Shown: piece by piece, positions 1 to 6,048 of the stretch
Position numbering within the stretch: position 1 is the stretch's first letter
Layout: each line of letters starts with the position of its first letter
Source: Flavobacteriaceae bacterium
Lineage (GTDB): Bacteria; Bacteroidota; Bacteroidia; Flavobacteriales; Weeksellaceae
Direction of reading: 5' to 3'
Length of the DNA: 7,153 nt
Assembly: GCA_031289875.1 (NCBI GenBank)
Contig: JAITOO010000055.1
Coordinates: forward strand, 1-7,153
Made by a program: the position numbers and the translations under genes
The notes under the pieces: model-generated
What the model saw: only the letters and a program-made list of their open reading frames with translations
Databases searched by the model: none
Told to the model about the DNA's origin: nothing

Positions 1-1346
1 CTTTGATTGGCGGGAAGTATGTATCTCCCAACAACCGGTTTCAGTTTTTTGTTTGTGAGTTTGTCTGTCAATTTTTTCGGAAGTTTGTCTGCACTCACGG
101 CGATAGGCACGTTTGAATAATTTTGCACCACCGTTACCGTATTTTTGTTTTTGGTTACGGTGTAGATGAAAAGTCCGGGTTTTTCGGGAGCTTCGAGGAT
201 TTTAATTTCGCCTCTGTAAATGCCGTTCCACAATGCAGGATTGCTTTTGTACAAAGAAATCAGCGTTTTGTAAAAGTCTGTTTTTGAATAATTTTCCCAA
301 TCTATCGGGTCGTGTTCGAAAAAGTCCAAACGTTTATCCAAACCGCTTTCTTGACCGTTGTAAATCAACGGTATACCGCCCAAAGAGTAGGTCAAAATGG
401 CAAAATTGTCTGCATTGTTGTCGTAAAGTTCTTTGTCTGTACCTTCCCAAGTATTTTTATCGTGATTGGTCGTGAAGTACATGATTAAGTCATTAGAACT
501 GAATGCCTTATTGGTAACGTCCAAATAGGTTTGTATGTCTTTCAAGGAACTTTTCCCTTTTTGAATATTCACCATCAGGTCGTAGAATTTCCAGCCGTAA
601 GACAGGTTAAATGCTTGATATATATAAGGATAATCGCATTCTGCAAGCATAAATACGGGTTTGATTTCTTCCAAAGATTTTCGAGCCTGTACCCAAAAAT
701 CAACGGGAATGAAGCAGGCAACATCGCAGCGGAAGCCGTCAATGTCAGCCTCTTTCAGCCAGTATTGCAAGGCGTCAATCATTGCCGTATGCAGTTTCGG
801 ATTGGAATAATCCAAGTCTGCCGTGTCGTCCCAATCGGTCGGGGTTTTATTATCTTCGCTCAAAGTTATAATCGGTCGATTACCCTGAGCATCAGAGGTG
901 TAGTAATCCAAATGGTCTTTCAGCCAGACATTGTCCCAAGAAGTGTGGTTGGCAACCCAGTCCAAAATGACTTTCATGCCGAGAGAATGGGCGGTATTCA
1001 CCAATTGTTTCAAATCGTCCAATGTGCCGAGCTCAGGGTTCACCGCTTTGTAATCGCGGACGGCATAAGGACTTCCCAACTTGCCTTTTCGATTTTTCTC
1101 TCCGATAGGGTGAATAGGCATAAGCCATACGATATCAACGCCCAAGTCTTTCAAGCGGGGAAGTTGGGCGGTAACCTCGGAAAATTTTCCTGATGCGGAA
1201 AACTGCCGCGTATTGACTTGGTAAATGACCACATTTTTTGTCCATTCGGGCTGCTGTATCATGCTGTGCTGGTTTTGATCGTTTTGAGCGCTGAGGAAAA
1301 GGATTCCCATGCAAAAGAATCCTAAAAAAATTACTTTTCGTATCAT
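1..1346 (-). CDS. Secreted alpha-amylase-family glycoside hydrolase (GH13), 3' end cut by window edge
   Basis: Translating the minus strand from the ATG at 1346 gives 448 residues with no stop before the left edge. Residues 1-21 (MIRKVIFLGFFCMGILFLSA-Q) are a signal peptide without a lipobox, so the product is probably periplasmic or secreted. All four GH13 signature regions of the TIM barrel are present: DWVANH at 129-134, GFRCDVA at 204-210 with nucleophile D208, LAECD at 234-238 with acid/base E236, and FTTNHD at 291-296 with D296. YQVNTRQF at 42-49 begins the barrel, and W172-D179 (WDDTADLD) resembles the segment common in Bacteroidota GH13 enzymes. The catalytic set is intact, so the enzyme should hydrolyse (or transglycosylate) alpha-1,4-glucans or maltodextrins; exact specificity is not readable. 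The C-terminal beta domain is present from about residue 380, so probably only a few residues are missing. No SusC/SusD-like genes are visible in the window. The family call is very secure, the substrate is not. Confidence 0.95.
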   Translation of the reverse strand, partial: MIRKVIFLGFFCMGILFLSAQNDQNQHSMIQQPEWTKNVVIYQVNTRQFSASGKFSEVTAQLPRLKDLGVDIVWLMPIHPIGEKNRKGKLGSPYAVRDYKAVNPELGTLDDLKQLVNTAHSLGMKVILDWVANHTSWDNVWLKDHLDYYTSDAQGNRPIITLSEDNKTPTDWDDTADLDYSNPKLHTAMIDALQYWLKEADIDGFRCDVACFIPVDFWVQARKSLEEIKPVFMLAECDYPYIYQAFNLSYGWKFYDLMVNIQKGKSSLKDIQTYLDVTNKAFSSNDLIMYFTTNHDKNTWEGTDKELYDNNADNFAILTYSLGGIPLIYNGQESGLDKRLDFFEHDPIDWENYSKTDFYKTLISLYKSNPALWNGIYRGEIKILEAPEKPGLFIYTVTKNKNTVTVVQNYSNVPIAVSADKLPKKLTDKLTNKKLKPVVGRYILPANQ

Positions 1347-1373
1347 CTCGTTTTGATTAAACAAATTAAGTTG

Positions 1374-1381
1374 CAAAAGTA
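1374..1381 (-). promoter_or_regulatory. Candidate -7 element of the amylase promoter
   Basis: The minus strand reads TACTTTTG here, an exact match to the Bacteroidota -7 consensus TAnnTTTG. It would give a leader of roughly 20 nt before the ATG at 1346. No good -33 TTTG/TTG lies 19-21 bp further upstream; that zone instead holds a small inverted repeat (1390-1406). No Shine-Dalgarno-like sequence precedes the ATG, which is usual in this phylum. Confidence 0.4.
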
Positions 1382-1389
1382 GAAAATTG

Positions 1390-1410
1390 AGCATAGATAA
1401 TATGCTTTTT
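1390..1410. other. Small inverted repeat with T run in the divergent promoter region
   Basis: AGCATA (1390-1395) and TATGCT (1401-1406) form a 6-bp stem with loop GATAA, followed on the plus strand by a T run to 1410. As a terminator it would be weak, and no plus-strand transcript is known to arrive here. Its position just upstream of the amylase -7 box equally allows an operator. The sequence alone does not decide. Confidence 0.25.
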
Positions 1411-1490
1411 ACGGCAGTAAATTTCATGTTTTTTTTTAAAGCATGGCTAAACAGGCTTTAATCAACCTAAGTTTAAGATATAGGAATTTC

Positions 1491-1521
1491 TTGTTTTTAT
1501 ATTGATTATTGTGTACATTTG
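1491..1521 (+). promoter_or_regulatory. Candidate promoter of the acyl-CoA ligase gene
   Basis: TACATTTG at 1514-1521 matches the Bacteroidota -7 consensus TAnnTTTG exactly, and TTG at 1491-1493 lies 20 bp upstream, the expected -33 spacing. Transcription would begin near 1528, leaving a leader of about 95 nt before the preferred ATG at 1623. I see no recognisable riboswitch or strong hairpin in that leader. Confidence 0.55.
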
Positions 1522-1622
1522 CTCACAATTAATTATCCCTTTTCTTGCTGAGTTTGACAAGGATTTCACTCATAAACAAGCAGTTGGGAATGTTTTTTAA
1601 ATTTTATAATTACAAAAAAACT

Positions 1623-3389
1623 ATGGAAGTAACGCGGTTGTTCGATATTTTGGATAATTATTTGGAGAAGTACCCCAATCAGGATGCAGCTTTGGCTTGC
1701 AAACGAAACAAACAGTGGGTCAGGTTCAGCATTCAGGAATATGTAGAGATGACTAACGATTTGAGTTACGGGTTGTTAGCGCTGGGTATTCAGCCTAAAG
1801 ACAAAGTAGGGATTGTCGGAAGCAACCATCCTGAATGGAATATGCTTGACTTCGCCGTGATGCAAATCGGAGCAATCTCCGTTCCTGTCTATCCGACTAT
1901 CAGCCAGGAAGATTACAAACATATTCTCAATCATACCGAAATGAATATGATTGTTTTTGAGGGACGTGCACTCAGCCAAAAACTCAAACCTATTTTCGGA
2001 GAAATGAAAAACCTGCGCGAGATTTACACCTTTTTTGAGCAGGGCGATGAGTATAAAACGTTGCAGCACATCATGGATTTGGGCAGACAAAATCCTCAGC
2101 CCGAGAAACTTAAAGAGCTGAAAAATGCTATTAAAGGAGGCGATATGGCGACCATTATTTACACTTCGGGAACAACAGGACTGCCGAAAGGCGTGATGCT
2201 TTCTCACAGCAACATTTTAGGAAACGTGAAAACTTTGGCATACATTCCGTTGGACTGGAACGTAACCGCACTCAGTTTCCTGCCGTTGTGCCATGCCTAT
2301 GAACGTATGCTGGTCTATCTCTACCAATATCGAGGAATGTCGGTATATTATGCTGAAAATCTGGGAACTATCGCAGAAAATATCAAGGAAATCAATCCAA
2401 ACATGATGACCTGCGTTCCGAGACTGCTGGAAAAAATTTACGACAAACTGTATGTAGCCGGAAAAGATATTTCTTTTCCTCAAAAACAACTGTATTATTG
2501 GGCGTTTTACTTGGCAACCAAATACAAACTGGAAAACCGAAGTTGCTGGTACAAATTGCAGCATAAAATTGCTGATAAATTGGTCTATTCCAAATGGAGA
2601 AAAGCTATTGGCGGCAATTTCGACGTGGTTGTTTCAGGCGGCTCGGCGATTCAACTCCACATAGCGGCATTTTTTACCGGAATTGGAATGAACATTTTTG
2701 AAGGTTACGGTCTCAGTGAAACATCTCCTGTAATTGCTGTAACTCAGAGAATTGAAAACGGTTGGAAACTTGGCACAGTCGGGCTTCCGCTTCCGGGTAC
2801 TGAGGTAAGAATTACGAACGAAGGAGAAATTGCCTGTCGGGGACACAACGTGATGCTCGGCTACTACAAAGCGCCGGAACTCACTGCGCAGGTCATCGAC
2901 AAAGACGGCTGGTTTCACACCGGCGATTTGGGCGAATTTACTCCGCAAGGGCAGTTGAAAATTACAGGACGTTTGAAAAGCTTGTTCAAAACTTCGTTTG
3001 GCAAATACGTTAATCCTGAGTTGATTGAAAATAAATTTTCCGAATCGCTTTTCATTGAAACTGTGGTAGTTCTGGGAGAAAACAGACAGTTTGCAGCAGC
3101 GTTGATAGTTCCCGATTTTGAATACTTGCAGTCGTGGTGCAAAAATCGAAACATCCCTTTTACAAGTAGAGAAGAAGTCATAGAACAGCCCGAAGTGGTC
3201 AAATTGTACAAGAAAATTGTAAAAACGCAAAATGAATCTTTTGCTGATTATGAAAAAGTGAAACGTTATCATCTGATTTCCGATGAATGGACAGTCGAAA
3301 ACGGAATCATGTCTCCAACTTTGAAAGTCAAGAGGAAAGTTATCGAAAAACGCTATGCGGACATAATCAATCATTTATTTAATAAATGA
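1623..3389 (+). CDS. Long-chain fatty acyl-CoA synthetase (AMP-forming; FAA1/COG1022 type)
   Basis: The 588-residue product activates fatty acids with ATP to acyl-adenylates and transfers them to CoA, feeding lipid synthesis or remodelling in the cytoplasm or at the inner membrane face. Adenylate-forming motifs are in order: the P-loop YTSGTTGLPKG at 180-190, EGYGLSETSP at 360-369, GWFHTGDLG at 429-437, the hinge region GRLKSLFKTSFGKYVNP at 449-465, and the C-terminal TLKVKRK near 566-572 carrying the expected catalytic lysine. Length is normal for the family and no transmembrane segment is visible. I chose the ATG at 1623 because MEVTRLFDILDNYLEKYPN starts where family members align; an in-frame ATG at 1590 and a TTG at 1545 would add a Phe/Lys/Tyr-rich, unconserved-looking extension. 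The gene is monocistronic: a terminator follows at 3425-3460. Chain-length preference cannot be told. Confidence 0.95.
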   Translation: MEVTRLFDILDNYLEKYPNQDAALACKRNKQWVRFSIQEYVEMTNDLSYGLLALGIQPKDKVGIVGSNHPEWNMLDFAVMQIGAISVPVYPTISQEDYKHILNHTEMNMIVFEGRALSQKLKPIFGEMKNLREIYTFFEQGDEYKTLQHIMDLGRQNPQPEKLKELKNAIKGGDMATIIYTSGTTGLPKGVMLSHSNILGNVKTLAYIPLDWNVTALSFLPLCHAYERMLVYLYQYRGMSVYYAENLGTIAENIKEINPNMMTCVPRLLEKIYDKLYVAGKDISFPQKQLYYWAFYLATKYKLENRSCWYKLQHKIADKLVYSKWRKAIGGNFDVVVSGGSAIQLHIAAFFTGIGMNIFEGYGLSETSPVIAVTQRIENGWKLGTVGLPLPGTEVRITNEGEIACRGHNVMLGYYKAPELTAQVIDKDGWFHTGDLGEFTPQGQLKITGRLKSLFKTSFGKYVNPELIENKFSESLFIETVVVLGENRQFAAALIVPDFEYLQSWCKNRNIPFTSREEVIEQPEVVKLYKKIVKTQNESFADYEKVKRYHLISDEWTVENGIMSPTLKVKRKVIEKRYADIINHLFNK

Positions 3390-3395
3390 TTGATT
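3365..3395. repeat. Perfect 31-bp palindrome spanning the ligase stop codon
   Basis: AATCAATCATTTATT (3365-3379) is the exact reverse complement of 3381-3395, with a single T between the arms. The ligase stop codon TGA (3387-3389) lies inside the right arm, so the last eight codons form the left half of the hairpin. No T tract follows, so it is not a classical terminator; a role in mRNA 3'-end stability or as a protein-binding site is possible. Confidence 0.7.
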
Positions 3396-3424
3396 AACAG
3401 CGATTTATTGAATAATTAAAATTT

Positions 3425-3460
3425 CAGCAGAAATTTCACAAGTTTTTCTGCTGTTTTTTT
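3425..3460 (+). terminator. Intrinsic terminator of the acyl-CoA ligase gene
   Basis: CAGCAGAAA (3425-3433) pairs perfectly with TTTCTGCTG (3445-3453), leaving an 11-nt loop. Seven Ts follow directly at 3454-3460, then another T-rich stretch to 3467. Stem, position 36 nt after the stop codon and U tract all fit a Rho-independent terminator reading left to right. Confidence 0.85.
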
Positions 3461-3496
3461 ATTTTTTAGAATGAATACTCAATGTTACGACTAAAT

Positions 3497-3510
3497 AGCC
3501 CGAATGGGCT
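3497..3510. repeat. REP-like mini hairpin
   Basis: AGCCC (3497-3501) and GGGCT (3506-3510) flank the loop GAAT. From memory, short AGCCCGAA-GGGCT hairpins of this look recur between genes in many Bacteroidota genomes, so this may be the surviving end of a dispersed repeat. Dispersal cannot be shown from one copy. Confidence 0.45.
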
Positions 3511-3530
3511 TAATTTTCATAACCGCAACT

Positions 3531-3636
3531 AATTCCCCTCCTTTGGAGGGGTGTCCGCAGGGCGGGGTGGTTGATTTGCAGTAACCACCCACCTCGTGGA
3601 AATAACCACCCCCTGCCCCTCCAAAGGAGGGGAATT
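3531..3636. repeat. MITE/REP-like element with 21-bp perfect inverted ends
   Basis: Positions 3531-3551 are the exact reverse complement of 3616-3636. Each arm is AATT followed by the self-complementary CCCCTCC-TTT-GGAGGGG (or its complement), so each end also folds on its own. With small gaps the inverted similarity extends inward through CAGGG and GGTGGTT to about 36 bp. Inside, GGGTGGTT (3565-3572) can pair with either of two AACCACCC copies (3583-3590 and 3604-3611). The element is G/C-rich in AT-rich surroundings and encodes nothing credible. AATT is its own reverse complement, so the outermost 4 bp could be a target-site duplication rather than part of the repeat. Similar CCTCCTTTGGAGGGG elements are, as I recall, widespread between genes in Bacteroidota; the family responsible for moving them is not visible here. 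Confidence 0.75.
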
Positions 3637-3775
3637 AAACAGCCGGTAGGTAAAACATTTAGTAGTCATTTTTTTATAGAAGGTAAAGTCATGTTATACA
3701 GAAGGTTAATCCTTTGTTTAATCAAATTATTTATAATCTTTCCAAAAAAGAATTTTATTAATCAGACGAGATTGC
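3637..3775. other. AT-rich spacer before mrp, no gene seen
   Basis: Apart from the repeats and terminator listed separately, the gene-free stretch 3390-3812 holds only this AT-rich spacer. It contains two copies of AGAAGGT about 20 bp apart and a 31-codon open frame from 3691 that looks like chance translation of AT-rich DNA. I see no RNA gene. Confidence 0.5.
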
Positions 3776-3783
3776 TAAATTTG
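3776..3783 (+). promoter_or_regulatory. Candidate -7 element of the mrp promoter
   Basis: TAAATTTG matches the Bacteroidota TAnnTTTG consensus exactly and would place the transcript start about 20-25 nt before the mrp ATG. The -33 position (around 3753-3757) is only TTTTA. The terminator and repeat element upstream make a separate mrp promoter necessary, which supports the call. Confidence 0.5.
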
Positions 3784-3812
3784 TAAAAAACTAAAAAAAT
3801 TTCATCTGTTCA

Positions 3813-4904
3813 ATGATAAACAAAGAAGAAATAAACCAATATTTAAAAGAAATTGAAGTTGATGACTTGGTGAGCAATATCCAAATCATGGGAAACAAGG
3901 TGATGATTGACATGCTTTCACATTCGCCTGCCCTGCACGAAAGAAAACGCATGGAAATTGCTATGCACGAAGCATTTAAACAGAAATTCGGCGACAGGAT
4001 CGAACTGAAACTCAATCTCATTGTAGAAACACAGGAAAAACCAAAAATCAAAGGAAACGCCATTCCCAAAATTAAAAATATCATTGCGATTGCCTCAGGA
4101 AAAGGCGGTGTCGGAAAATCGACGATTGCCTCGAATATGGCGATTACGCTGACCAAAATGGGCTTCAACGTAGGTCTGCTTGATGCAGACATTTACGGAC
4201 CGTCCATTCCAACGATGTTTGACGTAATTTCTGCCAAACCGTCGTCCGTTCACATCGACGGCAAAGACTTGATGCAGCCGGTGGAAAGCTACGGTGTAAA
4301 ACTGCTTTCGCTCGGATTTTTTGCGGGTACAAATCAGGCAGTGGTGTGGCGCGGCGCAATGGCTTCCAAAGCGATTCACCAACTTCTGCACGATGCCCAT
4401 TGGGGTGAACTGGATTTTTTGATTTTGGATTTGCCTCCCGGAACAGGCGATATTCATCTGTCTATCGTTCAGGAAGTTCCGGTTACAGGTGCAATCATTG
4501 TCAGTACGCCGCAACAAATTGCGCTGGCAGACGTGAAAAAAGGCGTAGGAATGTTTCAAATGCCCGAAATCAACGTGCCTGTTTTAGGGTTGATTGAAAA
4601 CATGTCCTATTTCACTCCAAAGGAACTCCCTGAAAATAAATACTATATCTTCGGAAAAAAAGGAGCAAGACGCTTGGCGGATACGCTGGACATTCCGTTT
4701 TTAGGCGAAGTTCCTATCATTCAGTCCATAAGAGAAGCCTCTGACTTTGGCAGACCTGCTGTGATGCAGGAGGACGGAATAGTATATGGCATATATTCAG
4801 ATATTTGCAAAAGAATGATTGAAAGTCTGATTAAAAGAAACGAGAGCCTTCCTCCGACAGAAGTGGTGAGGATCACGACTATGGCGGGCTGCTCAACTCA
4901 ATAA
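3813..4904 (+). CDS. mrp: Mrp/NBP35-family P-loop ATPase, iron-sulfur cluster carrier type
   Basis: The 363-residue product has an N-terminal MIP18/DUF59-like domain (about 1-75) joined to a MinD/Mrp-class ATPase. The deviant Walker A SGKGGVGKS is at 95-103 with both lysines (K97, K102), LLDADIYGPSIPT at 122-134 contains switch I, and LDLPPGTGD at 205-213 is the Walker B/switch II. Members of this family (ApbC, Ind1, Nbp35) bind and transfer Fe-S clusters in the cytosol. The usual CxxC after ENMSYF is missing: the sequence runs ENMSYFTPKELPENKYYIF (262-280). The only cysteines are C332 and C360, the latter four residues from the end. From memory this is a feature of Bacteroidota Mrp proteins rather than damage, but it leaves the cluster ligands unclear. 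A NifU-type gene begins 13 bp downstream, so the two are probably cotranscribed. Family identity is secure; the Fe-S role is inferred. Confidence 0.93.
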   Translation: MINKEEINQYLKEIEVDDLVSNIQIMGNKVMIDMLSHSPALHERKRMEIAMHEAFKQKFGDRIELKLNLIVETQEKPKIKGNAIPKIKNIIAIASGKGGVGKSTIASNMAITLTKMGFNVGLLDADIYGPSIPTMFDVISAKPSSVHIDGKDLMQPVESYGVKLLSLGFFAGTNQAVVWRGAMASKAIHQLLHDAHWGELDFLILDLPPGTGDIHLSIVQEVPVTGAIIVSTPQQIALADVKKGVGMFQMPEINVPVLGLIENMSYFTPKELPENKYYIFGKKGARRLADTLDIPFLGEVPIIQSIREASDFGRPAVMQEDGIVYGIYSDICKRMIESLIKRNESLPPTEVVRITTMAGCSTQ

Positions 4905-4917
4905 AATATAAGAAGTT

Positions 4918-5148
4918 ATGGAAGACCAAACAATAGAAAAAATAAAAATGGCGCTGGAAGAAATCCGACCGTTTTTGATTTCCGATGGCGGAGACATCGA
5001 ACTTGTCGAAGTGAAAGACGGAAAAGTATGGGTGAGGCTTATCGGCGCATGTTCCAATTGCTCCATCAACCTCAGCACTCTGAAATTAGGAGTGGAAGCT
5101 ACCGTCAAAAAATACGTCCCTGAAATAAAAGAAGTAGTGAGCGTTTAA
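4918..5148 (+). CDS. NifU C-terminal domain (Nfu-type) Fe-S scaffold protein
   Basis: This 76-residue protein is a stand-alone Nfu domain, the part of NifU that carries a transient Fe-S cluster and hands it to apo-proteins. The hallmarks are IRPFLISDGGDIELV (16-30) with D23-G24-G25-D26, then VRLIGACSNC (39-48) with the cluster-binding pair C45 and C48, and STLKLGVEATVKKYVPEI (53-70). The domain is complete: family proteins of this kind are about 75-80 residues. It starts 13 bp after mrp and shares its strand, which points to a two-gene unit for cluster assembly and delivery. Cysteine ligands absent from the middle of Mrp are present here, so this may be the cluster-holding partner; that is inference. 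Confidence 0.92.
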   Translation: MEDQTIEKIKMALEEIRPFLISDGGDIELVEVKDGKVWVRLIGACSNCSINLSTLKLGVEATVKKYVPEIKEVVSV

Positions 5149-5152
5149 TCTT

Positions 5153-5175
5153 TTGCCGAAAAAAAACTTTGGCAA
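5153..5175. other. Hairpin after the mrp-nfu unit, possible weak terminator
   Basis: TTGCCGAA (5153-5160) pairs with TTTGGCAA (5168-5175) through eight positions including one G-U, with a 7-nt A-rich loop. It begins 5 nt after the stop codon, where a terminator would sit, but no T tract follows, so termination would be inefficient or factor-dependent. Read-through into the next gene is possible. Confidence 0.35.
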
Positions 5176-5179
5176 TAAG

Positions 5180-5213
5180 TTTGCTTATGCGTAGGTTAAA
5201 CTTGTCAAATTTG
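5180..5213 (+). promoter_or_regulatory. Weak candidate promoter for the DUF3108 gene
   Basis: CAAATTTG at 5206-5213 differs from the -7 consensus TAnnTTTG in its first base, and TTTG at 5180-5183 lies 22 bp upstream as a -33 candidate. It would give a leader of about 40 nt. The box is itself a perfect palindrome, so chance is a real alternative. Confidence 0.3.
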
Positions 5214-5258
5214 TGAGAGAAAATAAAAAATCTTTCATAGATTGAAAAAATTAGAAAG

Positions 5259-6041
5259 ATGAAAAATTTTTTAGGTTTAGTTATATTTATCATTGCTATC
5301 TTTTTTTTGATTTCGGCTGGACAGGGAGGTCAGGCAGGACAGTTCAAAAACGGCGAATATTTGAAATACCGTGTCCATTACGGCATACTGAATGCAGGCT
5401 ACGCCACGCTTAACACTAATGAAACCACTTACAATGGTTCCCCTGCCTATCATGTGGTAGGGCAGGGCTATTCCACAGGCGCAGTAAAAGTTTTTTTCAA
5501 AGTTCAAGACCGCTACGAAACGTATATGGACAAGTCCACGCTGTTGTCTTGCAAGTTTATCAGAAAAATTCAGGAAGGGTCTTATTCCCGCGACCAGACT
5601 ATGATTATTGACCAGATTGACAAGAAGATAGCCTATACGAACAACAAGGACAAAACGACAAAATATTATACTTTCAGTGGACAGATGCACGATATGATTT
5701 CCGCATTTTATTACCTGCGGAATATGAATACGGACAAATATCAAGCGGGAGATTTCATTAATCTTAATATTTTTATGGACAATGAAACGCTGAATTTCAG
5801 ACTGAAAATTTTGGGAAGAGAAAATAAGAAAACTTCGTTTGGGACGGTAAAGTGTTTGAAAATAAGACCTTACGTTCTTTCCGGCAGGGTTTTTAAGGAG
5901 CAGGAAAGCGTTACGATGTGGGTTACCGACGACGACAATCATGTTCCCATTCAAATAAAAGCCGAATTGGCGGTCGGTTCGTTGAAAGCCGACATTGACA
6001 GTTATGAAAATTTGCAGTCCCCAATTAACTTCACAAAATAA
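5259..6041 (+). CDS. DUF3108 domain-containing exported protein, function unknown
   Basis: The 260-residue product starts with MKN and a strongly hydrophobic stretch (4-20) ending LISA, a likely cleaved signal peptide, with no lipobox. The mature part opens with FKNGEYLKYRVHYGILNAGYATL (29-51), the typical start of DUF3108: an F-x-x-G-E-x-L-x-Y pattern followed by G-x-x-x-A-G. It ends with SVTMWVTDDDNHVPIQI (217-233) and VGSLKADI (239-246), the matching C-terminal block. The alternating polar/hydrophobic pattern suggests a mostly beta fold in the periplasm or envelope. No catalytic motif is visible and the family has no established function that I can name. It lies 110 bp after the Nfu gene, which gives no clear functional link. 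The ATG at 5259 is chosen because it directly precedes the signal peptide. Confidence 0.88.
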   Translation: MKNFLGLVIFIIAIFFLISAGQGGQAGQFKNGEYLKYRVHYGILNAGYATLNTNETTYNGSPAYHVVGQGYSTGAVKVFFKVQDRYETYMDKSTLLSCKFIRKIQEGSYSRDQTMIIDQIDKKIAYTNNKDKTTKYYTFSGQMHDMISAFYYLRNMNTDKYQAGDFINLNIFMDNETLNFRLKILGRENKKTSFGTVKCLKIRPYVLSGRVFKEQESVTMWVTDDDNHVPIQIKAELAVGSLKADIDSYENLQSPINFTK

Positions 6042-6048
6042 CTAATAA

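Noticed and set aside
531..1193. Plus-strand open frame of 220 codons
   Set aside because: It lies antisense to the GH13 gene, whose catalytic motifs are all on the minus strand; the plus-strand translation has no recognisable domain.
1436..1461. TTAAAGC/GCTTTAA hairpin as a terminator
   Set aside because: No T tract follows the stem on either strand and no gene ends nearby.
2634..3374. Minus-strand open frame of 246 codons, and others at 1776-2207, 2217-2564 and 2915-3211
   Set aside because: All are shadows of the acyl-CoA ligase on the plus strand, with no motif or start context of their own.
3531..3636. CRISPR array
   Set aside because: Only two inverted repeat units are present, with no regular direct repeats or spacers.
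3571..3786. Plus-strand open frame of 71 codons across the repeat element, and the shorter frame from the ATG at 3691
   Set aside because: The first half is translated repeat (HPPRGNNHPLPLQRRG-like), the second is AT-rich low-complexity sequence, and the frame overlaps the mrp -7 box.
4582..4640. Frameshift or damage explaining the missing CxxC in Mrp
   Set aside because: The reading frame is continuous, the flanking ENMSYF and GKKGARRLA segments are well formed, and no CxxC appears in the alternative frames at that place.
5277..5954. Minus-strand open frame of 225 codons
   Set aside because: Antisense to the DUF3108 gene, whose signal peptide and family motifs are clear on the plus strand.
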